Positions 1-9,173 of a stretch of 64,000 nt of DNA are shown piece by piece (position 1 is the stretch's first letter; the number at the start of each line of letters is the position of its first letter). The position numbers were made by a program, and so were the translations under genes. Below the pieces are notes generated by a model. That model made no database searches. It had not been told where the DNA came from and saw nothing but the letters and a program-made list of their open reading frames with translations. Origin of the DNA: Bradyrhizobium viridifuturi (GTDB lineage: Bacteria > Pseudomonadota > Alphaproteobacteria > Rhizobiales > Xanthobacteraceae); assembly GCF_001238275.1 (NCBI RefSeq), contig NZ_LGTB01000009.1, forward strand, positions 62,001 through 126,000. Reading direction: 5' to 3'.

Positions 1-546
1 CGGCGCGCCTTCGAGATCATCGCCGAGCGCAAGCACCATCCGCGCAAGATTGCGAGCTATGCCATCAACCTGTCCGGCGCCACCATCGGCGACAGCGACT
101 TCGTCGACTTCGTCGCCGAGCTGTTCGCGCAGCACGACGTCCCGCCGGCGCTGGTGTGTTTCGAGATCACCGAAACCAGCGCGATCTCCAACCTGGACGA
201 GGCGCAGAAGTTCATCGCGCGGTTGCGCGAGATCGGCTGCAGCTTCTCGCTCGACGATTTCGGCACCGGCATGTCCTCGATCGCCTATCTGAAGCACCTG
301 CCGGTCGACATCATCAAGATCGACGGTTCGTTCGTGAAAGAAATCCTGAACAGCAAGGTCGACCGCGCGATGGTGGAGATGATCACCAAGACCGCCAAGA
401 TCATGCAGAAGCAGGTGGTCGCGGAGTTCGTCGAGAGCCTCGCGATCCTGGACGAGCTGCGCCAGATCGGGGTCGACTACGTCCAGGGTTACGCGATCGG
501 GAAGCCGGTCCCGGTGCTGACCCTCCGGGAAGAAAAGATCGCCTGA
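1..546 (+). CDS. EAL-domain cyclic-di-GMP phosphodiesterase, C-terminal part (5' end outside window)
   Basis: The open frame enters from the left edge and ends at TGA 544-546, giving 181 visible residues. They match the second half of an EAL domain: FEITETSAI, then DDFGTGMSSIAYLKHLPVD with IKIDGSFV, and a degenerate final helix with VAEFVES in place of the usual AEGVET. The DDFG motif carries the metal- and substrate-binding acidic pair of this family, so hydrolysis of c-di-GMP to pGpG is the expected activity. The start, the EAL motif itself and any sensor or GGDEF domain lie upstream of the window. Divergence at the AEGVET position leaves open a weakly active or c-di-GMP-binding role. A hairpin terminator candidate follows directly. 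Confidence 0.85.
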   Translation, partial: RRAFEIIAERKHHPRKIASYAINLSGATIGDSDFVDFVAELFAQHDVPPALVCFEITETSAISNLDEAQKFIARLREIGCSFSLDDFGTGMSSIAYLKHLPVDIIKIDGSFVKEILNSKVDRAMVEMITKTAKIMQKQVVAEFVESLAILDELRQIGVDYVQGYAIGKPVPVLTLREEKIA

Positions 547-558
547 GTCGGCGGAACT

Positions 559-579
559 GTCCCGAATCGGGACTATTTT
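559..579 (+). terminator. Rho-independent terminator candidate after the EAL gene
   Basis: GTCCCG and CGGGAC form a 6-bp stem with a 3-base loop (559-573), followed by TATTTT. It starts 12 bases past the EAL stop codon. The T-run is short, so termination strength is uncertain. Confidence 0.5.
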
Positions 580-756
580 ATCCGTTTCAGCCCTTACGGG
601 GCTGATTCCCCGGCACTTTCCATCCGAAAAACGTTTAAAAAACCTGTCGTTGCCGGCTTCGTCTCGATTATGCCTTACTCTAATTCCCTGATATGATGAG
701 TGATCGGTGAATCCCACGTGGGCCGGCTAACAGGCCCCAGAACACCGAACTTGGGG

Positions 757-1797
757 ATGATGGGTCAACGTACGACGAAAGCTGCCGGGCGGAAGTCAAG
801 CCGCGGCATGTCTCTGGTGGGCAGCACGGCGTTCGCCGTGAGCGCGCTCGTCCTGTCGTCTGGCCTTGCCGCCTGGATGGTCGGCATCGACCCGACCGCA
901 TGGCTGCATGGACCGGCCCTCGCCAACACCACCGCCTCGTTGAATTTCGACGATCGCTTCGGCTCTCGCTCCACGATCAACACGGCTTCGCTATACTATC
1001 CTCTGCGCCGCGGGTTCCGTTCGAGCCGCGGCGATTTCAATTCCGAGTTCGGTCAGATCGAGGACGCGCTGTCTGGTCAGCTGCGTGACACGCAGACCGA
1101 GATTCCCGACAGCCAGCCGGCGTCGGCCTCCGTCGCGGCTACGACCACGACGACGGCACCCGCCGTGCCGATGCCGCGATCGCGGCCGGCCGAAGCCAAT
1201 CTGCTGGCGCGCAACGATCTGCCGCCTCCGCCGCAGGCGCCGGTGCAGCAGGGCGACAACCGGACGTTCCTGCAGAAGATCGCCGACATGATGCCGGGCA
1301 AATTGCAGCTGGCCTCGATCGATCCGAATGACGGCTTGCTGTCCGGTCCGAGCCCCGATCTCGGCGCGCTCGGCTATGACAGCACCACGGCGGTCTACGA
1401 CATCACCGGCCGCATCGTGTACATGCCCGACGGCACCAAGTTCGAGGCGCATTCAGGCCTCGGCAATCTGCTCGACGATCCGTCGCATGTGAACGCCCGC
1501 AACGCCGGTGCGACGCCGCCCGGCATCTACGAGATGAAGCCGCGCGAAAAGCTGTTCCACGGCGTGCCCGCGCTGCGCATGACCCCGGTCGATGGCAGCG
1601 ATACGTTCGGGCGCGTCGGCCTGCTCGTGCACAGCTACATGCTCGGGCCGAACGGCGACTCCAACGGCTGCATCTCGGTCAAGCACTACGACCGATTCCT
1701 GCAGGCCTATCGCAGCGGCACGATCAGGCGCATTGCCGTCGTGGTCAGCATCAAGGACGTCAAATCGGCCTCGACCCGCGCGGCGTCGAACTCTTAA
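757..1797 (+). CDS. tlde1-domain (DUF2778) L,D-transpeptidase-like membrane-anchored protein
   Basis: This 346-residue protein has a short cytoplasmic start, one hydrophobic segment (about residues 26-47, AVSALVLSSGLAAWMVG), a long Ala/Pro/Thr-rich linker, and a C-terminal catalytic-looking domain. That domain has a conserved His in LLVHSYMLG followed by SNGCISVKHYDRF, the His/Cys arrangement of the tlde1 (DUF2778) family. tlde1 enzymes cut or exchange peptidoglycan peptide cross-links. In rhizobia such anchored copies are common chromosomal genes and need not be type VI effectors; no type VI gene is visible nearby. An in-frame GTG at 700 is an alternative start, but ATG 757 places the membrane segment in the usual position. 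Enzyme activity is inferred from family motifs only. Confidence 0.8.
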   Translation: MMGQRTTKAAGRKSSRGMSLVGSTAFAVSALVLSSGLAAWMVGIDPTAWLHGPALANTTASLNFDDRFGSRSTINTASLYYPLRRGFRSSRGDFNSEFGQIEDALSGQLRDTQTEIPDSQPASASVAATTTTTAPAVPMPRSRPAEANLLARNDLPPPPQAPVQQGDNRTFLQKIADMMPGKLQLASIDPNDGLLSGPSPDLGALGYDSTTAVYDITGRIVYMPDGTKFEAHSGLGNLLDDPSHVNARNAGATPPGIYEMKPREKLFHGVPALRMTPVDGSDTFGRVGLLVHSYMLGPNGDSNGCISVKHYDRFLQAYRSGTIRRIAVVVSIKDVKSASTRAASNS

Positions 1798-1835
1798 AGC
1801 CGCGGGCCGGCATGGCCGGCGTATCAACCCCTTCT

Positions 1836-2783
1836 TCAGTTCGTGTCCTCGTCTCCGACGCGCATAGCGCCGGGCGAGGTGCCATAGGCGCGGCGGAACG
1901 CACGGGCAAAACTCTCGTGGCTCTTGAACCCGACACGCAACGCGATTTCGCCGATCGGAAGATCGTTCAATCGGCGATCACGAAGCTGGTTGAGGCTGTG
2001 GCGGAGCCGCGCGTCGCGGACATGCGCTGCCAACGTCGTTCCGGCGTCGGCGAGCACGGCAAACAAATGGCTGCGCGAGATCTTCAGATGCCGGCAGATA
2101 TATTTCGCCGAGAGTTGCGGATTGTGCAGCTCGTCCAGGATGAAGCTCTGGATTTGCCGCAGCATCGCTTCGCGCGGTGATGCCGATCCGGCCGCCGGCA
2201 CGCCGATGGCGGTCGCCCGCAGCAGCAAGCTTTCGAGCTGGCTGGCGGCGAGGTCATCGACGAGCGCGAAATCGTCAGGAATATCGCGCAGCGCGCCGAG
2301 ATAGGCGGAGGCGAGCCGGCCCGCGCCGCGGCCGGCGATGACGTTCGGCGGCCGGCCCGACATCTGCTGCAGATGTCGCCGCAGCCGCGTGCCGGGAATC
2401 GTGGCGCAGATCAGGTCGCAGCCCTGCTCGAACCGCATCGCGAAGGGCTCGTTGGTGTCGAGCAGGACGATGTCGCCGGGGCGCGCCAGTGTTTTCTGCC
2501 CATACTGCTCGACCACGGCATCGCCGGTGATCTGGAGATTCGCGAAGAACGATCCATCCTGGAAGCTGCCGATTCCTTTCCGCGTGCGATGGATGGCATT
2601 GGGCACGGACTGCACGCGCGACAACGGCAGTGCCGCGCTGCCGATGCTGGTGATGGCGCCATCGAAATCGTCGGGCGAGATCTTCTCCGGTTCGAGCGGC
2701 AGATAGGTCCGCAGCACCGCTTCGCGCCAATAGGCGAAGCGGTCTGCCGGTGCGACGTCGTGCATATTCCAGGTTGCGCCCAT
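1836..2783 (-). CDS. AraC-family transcriptional regulator
   Basis: The 315-residue product has an N-terminal ligand-binding-like domain of the AraC-binding-like type (AYWREAVLRTYLPLEP near the start; GDIVLLDTNEPFAMRFEQGCDLI in the middle) and a C-terminal double helix-turn-helix. The latter shows ICRHLKISRSHLFAVL for the first HTH and IGEIALRVGFKSHESFARAFRRAYG for the second, the AraC signature. It diverges from the acyl-CoA dehydrogenase gene beginning at 2955 with about 170 bases between them, so that gene is the obvious candidate target. The start chosen is ATG at 2783; a TTG at 2840 would add 19 residues with no better ribosome site. The effector is unknown. Confidence 0.85.
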   Translation of the reverse strand: MGATWNMHDVAPADRFAYWREAVLRTYLPLEPEKISPDDFDGAITSIGSAALPLSRVQSVPNAIHRTRKGIGSFQDGSFFANLQITGDAVVEQYGQKTLARPGDIVLLDTNEPFAMRFEQGCDLICATIPGTRLRRHLQQMSGRPPNVIAGRGAGRLASAYLGALRDIPDDFALVDDLAASQLESLLLRATAIGVPAAGSASPREAMLRQIQSFILDELHNPQLSAKYICRHLKISRSHLFAVLADAGTTLAAHVRDARLRHSLNQLRDRRLNDLPIGEIALRVGFKSHESFARAFRRAYGTSPGAMRVGDEDTN

Positions 2784-2954
2784 GTTCGCGTGCCGGAGTT
2801 TGCCTGTCAGGACGGAAGCCGGCCATGAGCTTACAATCAATTGCCGTGCCAGTCAGGCGGACATTTTGCCAAACCGGCGTGGACGCAGCGTCAATGACTT
2901 CGGCCGGCCGGCATCTCACCTTCGGCCATTCGACCCGCCGGAGGAGAGCCGACC

Positions 2955-4210
2955 ATGCCGATCGATTTCACCCTGACCAGGGAACAGCGCGAGCTGCAGA
3001 TGTCCGCCCGTGGCTTCGCGCGGACCGTGCTTTCAGGCGTCGCCGACGCAACCCGCCATCTCGCCACGCCTGCGGAGCGCTTCGCGGCCACGCGGCCGTT
3101 CTATGAGCAGGTGGTCAAGGCCGGCTTCCTGCGCCGGATGATCCCGGCGCCGCTCGGCGGCGAGGGCACCGGCGTGTTCGACATGGCCATCGTCGCCGAG
3201 GAGTTTCAGTCCGTCGACGTCAACGTCTCGCTCACGCTGTTCGGTTCGCTGCTCGGCCTGATGCCGGTGATGCTGGCGGGGTCGCCGGCGCAGCAGAAGA
3301 CCTTGATCGCGCCGTTCCTCGAACGTGCCGGCGCGCCGCTCGCCGCCTTCGCCTTCAGCGAGCCCGGCGGCAGCGCGAACTTTGCCTCGCCGGTGCCGGG
3401 AACGGGCTTGCGGACGGCGGCGCATCTCGACGGCGAGGACTGGGTCATCACCGGCGCCAAGCAATGGGTGTCGAGCGCGACCGGCTGGGACGGCAACGGC
3501 GCCGACCTGATCTGCGTGGTCTGCCGCACCGATCCCGCTGCGCGCCCGACAGCGCGATCTCCGTAATCGCGGTGCCGCGGTCCGCCGGTGGCATCAAGGG
3601 CATCGCACTGGAACGCGCGGCCGACCTGATGGGCCATCGCGCCCATCTGACGCCGCGCTTCCGGCTCGAGCAGGTCCGCACGTCCAGGAACAATGTGCTG
3701 GGAGGCGTCGGCGGCGGCCTGTTACTGGTGGAGATGAGCTTTGCCGGCACCGCCGCGCTGGTCGGCGTGTTCGGTGTCGCCCTGATGCGGGCCGCCTTTG
3801 ACTATGCGCTGAACTTCGCTAGGGGCGAGCATCGCGGCGGCGCGGCGCCGATCATCGAGCACCAGGCGGTCGGCTACGCACTGGCCGATGCCAAGATGGC
3901 GATCGAGGCGGCGCGTTATCTAAGCTGGAAGGCCTGTCACGCCATGGACAGCAATGCGCCCGGTGCCTTCGAACTCGCGCTGCACGCCAAGGTGTTCGGC
4001 TCGGAAACCGCGGTGAAGGTGATCACCGATCTGATGCGCGTGGTCGGCATCGAAAGCTACGACCACCAATGTCCGCTGGCCGGACTGTTGCAGGATGCGA
4101 TGGCCTATCCGCTGTTCGACGGCGGCAACATGGGCGTGCGCCGCCGCCAGCTTCATGCACTCTTGAAGAGCCCCGGATACGACCCGCTGACTGCGTCGGG
4201 CGCCGCTTAG
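2955..4210 (+). pseudogene. Acyl-CoA dehydrogenase family gene, frame broken near 3542
   Basis: ATG 2955 follows a GGAGGAG-type ribosome site. The first frame gives an acyl-CoA dehydrogenase N-terminal and middle domain (FTLTREQRELQMSARGFAR; FAFSEPGGSANFASPVPG; WVITGAKQWVSSATGWDGNG) and stops at 3566. The C-terminal domain continues in another frame from about 3543 (DSAISVIAVPRSAGGIKG through LRVVGIESYDHQCPLAGLLQDAMAYPLFDGGN). One missing base explains it: restoring a G gives GCG GCG CCC GAC. The rebuilt protein is about 418 residues, with no other defect visible. These FAD enzymes oxidise acyl-CoA thioesters at the alpha-beta bond; some relatives are flavin monooxygenases. The stop overlaps the stop of the convergent methyltransferase gene. 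Confidence 0.8.
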
Positions 4211-5250
4211 CCGATCTCCTTCCTGACCATCGCGGCGGCGTCACACATCGCCTTCAATTTTCCGAAAGCGACCGGCCGCGGCATGTATTTCATGCCGCAG
4301 TCCGGTGCGACCACCAGCCGCTCGGCCGGCACATGCTTCAGGCCGTTGCGAATCCGATCGGCGACGACGGTTGCGGATTCGATCTCGGGATTGCCGAGGT
4401 CGAGCACGCCGAGCATGATCTTCTTCGACGACAGATCCCTGAGCACGCCGAGATCGAGCTTCGGCTGTGCTGCCTCGATCGAAATCTGATCGGCGATGGT
4501 GTCGTCGAGTTCGGCGAGGAAGGAATAGCCGGCCGGCTTGGTCGAGCCCGGCACGACAGCGGCATAGCCGAAGCAGAGATGCACCACCGTCGGGATGCTG
4601 ATGCCCTGTAGCGCACGATTGATCGCTTTCACCGCATAGCGCTTCGCCAGCTCCGGGTTGTTGCGTACCCAGGGCTCGTCAAGCTGGATGACGTCGGCGC
4701 CGGCCTTCTCAAGGTCGCGCGCCTCGGCATTGACGGCCTCGGCGAAGGCCATCGCAAGCTCCTCGTCGTCCTTGTAGAATTCGTTCTTGGCCTGCTGGCT
4801 CATGGTGAACGGGCCGGGCAGTGTGATCTTGGCGGCGCGGTCGGTGTTCTTGCGCAGGAACTGCATGTCGTGCAGCTCGACCGGTCCCCTGCGCCTCACC
4901 GGGCCGACCACGCGCGGCACCGGCGTCTGCGTGTTGCCGGTGCGTGCGGTGATGACAGCGGGGTTGTCGGCATCGACGCCCTCAAGGGCGGTAGAAAACC
5001 GGTTGGAGTAGCTCTCGCGGCGGATTTCGCCATCGGTCACGATGTCGATGCCGGCGCGCTCCATGTCCCGGATCGCCACGATCGTCGCGTCGTCCTGTGC
5101 TTCCTCCAGATGCTCGGCCGGCAGCCGCCACATCGCGTGCATGCGGGTGCGCGGCACCGATTTCGACAGCATCGCACGATCGACCAGCCATTCGGGCTGC
5201 GGATAGCTGCCGACGACGGTGGTCGGCAGCAGATGCGTGGGCAGGTTCAT
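4207..5250 (-). CDS. Cobalamin-independent methionine synthase (MetE C-terminal-domain) family methyltransferase
   Basis: This 347-residue protein resembles the catalytic C-terminal half of MetE: LPTTVVGSYPQPEWL at the start, LPGPFTMSQQAKNEFY, DVIQLDEPWVRNNPEL, and the zinc-binding residues in VVHLCFG (His and Cys) and VVAPDCGMKY (Cys). It lacks the N-terminal half of full MetE, so folate-dependent methionine synthesis is not assured; stand-alone relatives move methyl groups from other donors to a thiol. ATG 5250 has an excellent upstream AGGAGGA site. It is the last gene of an eight-gene minus-strand run beginning with a GntR regulator at 10922. Next to a Rieske O-demethylase system it may handle one-carbon units, but that is inference. 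Confidence 0.85.
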   Translation of the reverse strand: MNLPTHLLPTTVVGSYPQPEWLVDRAMLSKSVPRTRMHAMWRLPAEHLEEAQDDATIVAIRDMERAGIDIVTDGEIRRESYSNRFSTALEGVDADNPAVITARTGNTQTPVPRVVGPVRRRGPVELHDMQFLRKNTDRAAKITLPGPFTMSQQAKNEFYKDDEELAMAFAEAVNAEARDLEKAGADVIQLDEPWVRNNPELAKRYAVKAINRALQGISIPTVVHLCFGYAAVVPGSTKPAGYSFLAELDDTIADQISIEAAQPKLDLGVLRDLSSKKIMLGVLDLGNPEIESATVVADRIRNGLKHVPAERLVVAPDCGMKYMPRPVAFGKLKAMCDAAAMVRKEIG

Positions 5251-5282
5251 GATGTCCTCCTTCTCGTTATCGTGCGGCCGGA

Positions 5283-6152
5283 TCAAGCCGCGCGCGTTGC
5301 GGTTGCCGCGGTTTCGTCCTTCACCGGGTTGCGCAGCACGCCGATGCCGGAGATCTCGACCTCGACGACGTCGCCTTCCTTCATCCACAGCGGCGGCGTG
5401 CGATAGGCGCCGACCCCGCCGGTGGTGCCGGTGACGATGACGTCGCCCGGCACCAGCTCGGTGAAGGTCGAGCAGTAGGCGATCAGGGTGGCGACGTCGA
5501 ACACGAGGTCCGAGATCGGCGCGGCCTGCACCTCGACGCCGTTGAGCCGGGTCGCGATCTGCTGCTTGCTGATGTCCGTCAGTTCGTCCGACGTCACCAT
5601 CCAGGGTCCGAAGCCGCCGGTGCCGACGAAATTCTTGCCCGGCGCAAATTGCGAGGTGTGACGCTGCCAGTCGCGGATGCTGCCGTCATTGTAGCAGGCA
5701 TAGCCGGCGACATGGCCGAGCGCGGCCTCGCGCGGGATGCGGCGGCCGGCCTTGCCGATGATGACGGCCATTTCGCCCTCATAGTCGAAGCGTTCGGATT
5801 CCAGTGGCCGGATCATCGGCTGGCCGGCGCCGACCTGGCTGTTGGCGAAGCGGGTGAAGATCATCGGATGCGGCGGCGTCGGATGGCCGCTCTCGGCAAG
5901 GTGCGTCGCATAGTTGACGCCGATGCAGAAGATCTTGTCCGGATCGGGAACGGTCGGCAGCAGCTCGACATCCTTCAGCGCGTGATCGGCGAGCTCGCTC
6001 TGCAGCTTCTTCAGCTCATTCAGCGAACCCGTCGTCAGCAGCGCCTTCAGCGTCGGATACGCCTTCAGCCGCTTGCCGGCGTCGATCACTCCCGCATCGG
6101 TCACGATGCCGTAGCTTGCGGTGCCCGCCGCCTTGAAACTTGCGATCTTCAT
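5283..6152 (-). CDS. Fumarylacetoacetate hydrolase family protein
   Basis: The 289-residue protein has the FAH fold signatures: FCIGVNYATHLAESG, the acidic metal-binding stretch FDYEGEMAVIIGK, GYACYNDGSIRDWQRHT, and a C-terminal PGDVIVTGTTGGVGAYR. Family members hydrolyse or decarboxylate diketo and oxo acids from aromatic-ring cleavage, typically with a bound divalent metal. Its ATG overlaps the stop of the upstream deacetylase-like gene by four bases, so they are translationally coupled. The position between an ABC uptake system and an oxygenase system fits a late step in breakdown of the transported compound. The exact substrate cannot be read from sequence. Confidence 0.9.
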   Translation of the reverse strand: MKIASFKAAGTASYGIVTDAGVIDAGKRLKAYPTLKALLTTGSLNELKKLQSELADHALKDVELLPTVPDPDKIFCIGVNYATHLAESGHPTPPHPMIFTRFANSQVGAGQPMIRPLESERFDYEGEMAVIIGKAGRRIPREAALGHVAGYACYNDGSIRDWQRHTSQFAPGKNFVGTGGFGPWMVTSDELTDISKQQIATRLNGVEVQAAPISDLVFDVATLIAYCSTFTELVPGDVIVTGTTGGVGAYRTPPLWMKEGDVVEVEISGIGVLRNPVKDETAATATRAA

Positions 6153-6814
6153 GGTCTCTCACTCTCTTCGATGGAGGAAACATAATCCCGGATGGGAAGC
6201 GCGATCTCGCCGTTGCGGATCGGGACGCATTGCGACGGAAAATCCTGACGGAAGCGGGCGCCGTTCGCCGTGGCGCGATCGAGGAAGCGGCCGAGATGCG
6301 CCATCGCGCCGGTCGGCAAATCGTGCAGCACCAGCAGCGTCCATGGTTGCGCGCGGCATTGCTCGAGCGCGCGGTCGGACCAGCCGTCGGGATCGTCCCA
6401 GTCGTGCGGGATCGCATTCCAGAGCACGCAGCTGTGCTTGTTATGCGCGAGATAATCGACCACGGAGGGTTTCAAGAGCCGGTCGTCGAGATTGCCGCCG
6501 CCGCCGAACGGCCGGAACCAGCGGTTGGGATGGGCGAGCTCGCCGATCACAGCCTGGGTCCGGCCGATCTCGCGCTCGGCCGTGTCCACGCCGGGTTGCA
6601 GGCCGAGCGGCGTGCTGTGCGTAAAGGTGTGATTGCCGATCCAGTGGCCTTCGTCGTGGGCGCGGGCGGCGAGGCGGCGGCGTTCGGGATCGCCGAGCTT
6701 CTCGCCGATCACGAAGAACGTGGTCTTGATGCCACGCTCGCGAAGGATATCGAGCACAAGCGGCGTCACGTCGGGCTCGGGTCCATTGTCGAACGTCAGG
6801 GTGAGGTCGAACAC
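6149..6814 (-). CDS. Polysaccharide deacetylase (NodB-homology) family protein
   Basis: This 221-residue protein begins with the NodB-homology pattern LTLTFDNGPEPDVTPLVLDIL and continues with GIKTTFFVIGEKL and HWIGNHTFTHSTPLG, which supplies the His-x3-His metal site after the catalytic-type Asp. A later motif RWFRPFGGGGN matches the family's third block. No signal peptide is present, so it probably acts in the cytoplasm on a small amide or ester-like substrate, as in allantoinase- or formamidase-like members, and not on a cell-surface sugar. That fits its place in a catabolic operon. The start is GTG 6814 with AAGGGG upstream. Substrate unknown. Confidence 0.85.
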   Translation of the reverse strand: MFDLTLTFDNGPEPDVTPLVLDILRERGIKTTFFVIGEKLGDPERRRLAARAHDEGHWIGNHTFTHSTPLGLQPGVDTAEREIGRTQAVIGELAHPNRWFRPFGGGGNLDDRLLKPSVVDYLAHNKHSCVLWNAIPHDWDDPDGWSDRALEQCRAQPWTLLVLHDLPTGAMAHLGRFLDRATANGARFRQDFPSQCVPIRNGEIALPIRDYVSSIEESERP

Positions 6815-6826
6815 GCAGCGATCCCC

Positions 6827-7624
6827 TTACGTCGCCGGTTGCATCGCGCCGGAGCCGACCTCGTCGGCGCCCTGGCCGGCGCGCGTTCCGGTCTGCCAGA
6901 TCGCGGCCTTGCGCTCGACCCAGCGGATCGCGGTGTTGAAGGCGATCGCCATGAACAACACCAGCAGCACGCCGGCGAACACGTGCGGACTGTCGAGAAT
7001 GGTGCGGTAACGCGAGATCAGATAGCCGATCCCCGCCGAGGAGATCAGCATCTCCGAGACCACCACGCCGACGATGACCAGCGCACCGCCGATCCGCAGG
7101 CCGGAGAGCACGGTGGGGATCGCGGCGGGAATGATGACGCGGACCAGCCGCTGGCTCAGCGTCGCGCCCATGCTGCGGGCGGCGAGCAGCAGCTGCGGGT
7201 CGATGGTCTGGATCCCGGCCGCGGTCGCCAGCATGGTCGGCAGGAAACCGTAGATCGAGGCGAAGGCGATCTTGGATTCCGAGCCGATGCCGAGCCACAC
7301 GGTGAACACCGGGTAGAGGATCACGAGCGGCACCGCATAGAGGCTGGAGACCATCGGCATGATCAGCAGCCGCGGGCGCGGCAGGCTGCCGACGATGGCG
7401 CCGAGCAGGATGCCGCCACCGCAGGCGAACGCCATCGACACCGCAACCTCGTAGAGCGTCACCGCCAGCGCATGGCCATATTCGGCGGCCTCGTTCCAGC
7501 CGGCGAGCAGGGTCGAGGACAGCGACGGCAGGAACAGCTCGGGGATCACGCCGGTGCGCGGCAGCAGCTCCCACAGCACGAGCAGGCCGATCACGATCAG
7601 ATGGCGAAGGGTTTTCGCGCTCAT
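6827..7624 (-). CDS. ABC transporter permease (SsuC/TauC-like), second of two
   Basis: This 265-residue inner-membrane protein has about six hydrophobic segments and the binding-protein-dependent permease loop: GATLSQRLVRVIIPAAIPTV, the EAA-type coupling helix that contacts the ATPase. The opening ETLR-HLIVIGLLVLWELLPRTG pattern and the ending are typical of nitrate/sulfonate/taurine-type importers. It lies seven bases downstream of the ATPase gene. The locus has two different permease genes, so the channel is probably a heterodimer. The transported compound is not identifiable from the permease. Confidence 0.9.
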   Translation of the reverse strand: MSAKTLRHLIVIGLLVLWELLPRTGVIPELFLPSLSSTLLAGWNEAAEYGHALAVTLYEVAVSMAFACGGGILLGAIVGSLPRPRLLIMPMVSSLYAVPLVILYPVFTVWLGIGSESKIAFASIYGFLPTMLATAAGIQTIDPQLLLAARSMGATLSQRLVRVIIPAAIPTVLSGLRIGGALVIVGVVVSEMLISSAGIGYLISRYRTILDSPHVFAGVLLVLFMAIAFNTAIRWVERKAAIWQTGTRAGQGADEVGSGAMQPAT

Positions 7625-7631
7625 CGCCGTC

Positions 7632-8438
7632 TCACGCCGATTTGCGGATGTGCCGCCAGATGCGGTCGCGCAGTGCGCCGAAGGCGTCTCCGCTCAGCAT
7701 CTCGTAGGTCCGCGGCCGCGGCAAGCTAACCTGCAGCTGATCGACGATGCGGCCCGGCCGCGGCGACATCACGATCACCTCGTCGGCGAGATAGACCGCC
7801 TCGGTCAGGCTGTGGGTGACGAACACGACGGTCTTGCCGGTCGCGGCCCAGATCCGCAGCAGCTCGTCGCCCATCGTCATGCGGGTCTGTTCGTCGAGTG
7901 CGGCGAACGGCTCGTCCATCAACAGCACCGGCGGATCCTGCACCAGGCCGCGCGCGATCGAGACGCGCTGCTTCATGCCGCCGGACAGTTCATGCGGGTG
8001 GCGCTTGCCGAAGCCTTCGAGGCCGACCAGCTTGAGCGCGTCCTGCGCCTTGGCCCGGCGCTCCGGCTTGGCGACGCCGCGCAGTGCCAGCGGAAACTCG
8101 ACATTGTCTTCGGCGGTCAGCCATGGAAACAGGCTCGCCTCCTGGAACACCACACCGACACGGTCCGGGTCAGGCTGCGGGATCGGTGCGCCGTTGATGG
8201 TGATGGTACCTGCGGTCTGCGCGCGCAGTCCGGCCATCATCATCAGCAGCGTGGACTTGCCGCAGCCGCTCGGGCCGACCAGCACGACGAAGCGTCCCGG
8301 CTTGATGTCGAGCGAGACATCCTCCAGCGCGACGACGTCCTGCGACCTGGTCCGGAATACCTGGCCGACATTCCTCACCTCGATCGCGCCGGCGCGCGGC
8401 GGCGGCTTCAACGGTGTCACGTTCGCCAGTGGCTGCAT
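7632..8438 (-). CDS. ABC transporter ATP-binding protein (SsuB/TauB-like)
   Basis: This 268-residue protein contains Walker A (VGPSGCGKSTLL), the Q-loop (VVFQEASLFPWL), the signature LSGGMKQRVSIARGL, Walker B (VLLMDEPFAALDE) and the switch His (VVFVTHSLTEA). It energises import through the two flanking permeases. ATG 8438 lies inside the 3' end of the upstream permease gene, a 22-base overlap that implies coupled translation. The rest of the family transports sulfonates, nitrate, taurine, thiamine precursors or aromatic acids, so the substrate has to come from the neighbouring enzymes. Confidence 0.95.
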   Translation of the reverse strand: MQPLANVTPLKPPPRAGAIEVRNVGQVFRTRSQDVVALEDVSLDIKPGRFVVLVGPSGCGKSTLLMMMAGLRAQTAGTITINGAPIPQPDPDRVGVVFQEASLFPWLTAEDNVEFPLALRGVAKPERRAKAQDALKLVGLEGFGKRHPHELSGGMKQRVSIARGLVQDPPVLLMDEPFAALDEQTRMTMGDELLRIWAATGKTVVFVTHSLTEAVYLADEVIVMSPRPGRIVDQLQVSLPRPRTYEMLSGDAFGALRDRIWRHIRKSA

Positions 8439-9172
8439 CGTGTTTCCACCCATCTGATCAGTTCGTTGAAGGTCATGGCGATCGCGGCGACCATCACGAC
8501 GCCGGCAAGCAGCTGCTTCATCTGGAAATTCTCGCCCCAGGTCGCGATCTGGTGGCCGATGCCGTCGCGCGAGGCATACATCTCGGCGAGGATCACTCCG
8601 GTCAGGTTGAAGATCATCGAGATCCGCAGCGCTTCCAGCAGCACCGGCAGCATGCTCGGCAGATAGACGCGGAATGCCGTCTGCGCGCGCGTGGCGCCGT
8701 AGGAGCGGGCGACCGTCAGGTGCTCGACCTTGACCGATTCCACCGCCGTCGTGGTCGACATGATCACGATGAAGATCGTCGAGAAGAAGCCGAACCCGAC
8801 CTTCTGGGCGAAGCCGACGCCGAACACCAGGATGAACATCGGCAGGAAGATCGATTTCGGGATGCTGAAGGCAAAGAACAGCAATGGCTTCGCCACATCG
8901 GCAAAATAGCGGTTCTCCGCGATCAGGAAGCCGATCAGCGCACCCATCGGCACCGCCAGCGCGAAGGCGGCCAACACCTCGGTCGCGGTCACCAGCAGGT
9001 CGGTCCGGACGCTCGACCGTTGCAGCAGGTCGCCGAGCGTTGCGAGCGTATCCGATGCCGACGGCAGCAGGCGCGGATTGACGACCCCGGTCCGCGACAG
9101 CATTTCCCACAGCGCGAAGATCGCGATCACGATCGCGACCCGCGCGAGCTTGATGGTGAGGGTGGCCTGCAT
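8417..9172 (-). CDS. ABC transporter permease (SsuC/TauC-like), first of two
   Basis: This 251-residue membrane protein has the same architecture as the 6827-7624 gene: IVIAIFALWEMLSRTGVVN at the start, several transmembrane segments, and the coupling loop in YGATRAQTAFRVYLPSMLPVL. It starts one base after the substrate-binding protein gene stops and overlaps the ATPase gene at its end, so it is firmly part of the same transcript. With the other permease it likely makes the membrane channel. Confidence 0.9.
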   Translation of the reverse strand: MQATLTIKLARVAIVIAIFALWEMLSRTGVVNPRLLPSASDTLATLGDLLQRSSVRTDLLVTATEVLAAFALAVPMGALIGFLIAENRYFADVAKPLLFFAFSIPKSIFLPMFILVFGVGFAQKVGFGFFSTIFIVIMSTTTAVESVKVEHLTVARSYGATRAQTAFRVYLPSMLPVLLEALRISMIFNLTGVILAEMYASRDGIGHQIATWGENFQMKQLLAGVVMVAAIAMTFNELIRWVETRCSHWRT

Positions 9173-9173
9173 C

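Noticed and set aside
757..1797. tlde1 protein considered as a type VI secretion effector
   Set aside because: It has its own membrane anchor and no immunity gene, PAAR, VgrG or Hcp gene is nearby.
1807..1820. GCCGGCATGGCCGGC palindrome between the tlde1 and AraC genes considered as a terminator
   Set aside because: Only a five-pair stem without a T-run; such short GC palindromes are expected by chance here.
6140..7729. Plus-strand open frame of about 530 codons across the deacetylase and permease genes
   Set aside because: It is rich in His, Arg, Asp and Gln with no domain, and lies opposite two overlapping, well-recognised genes.
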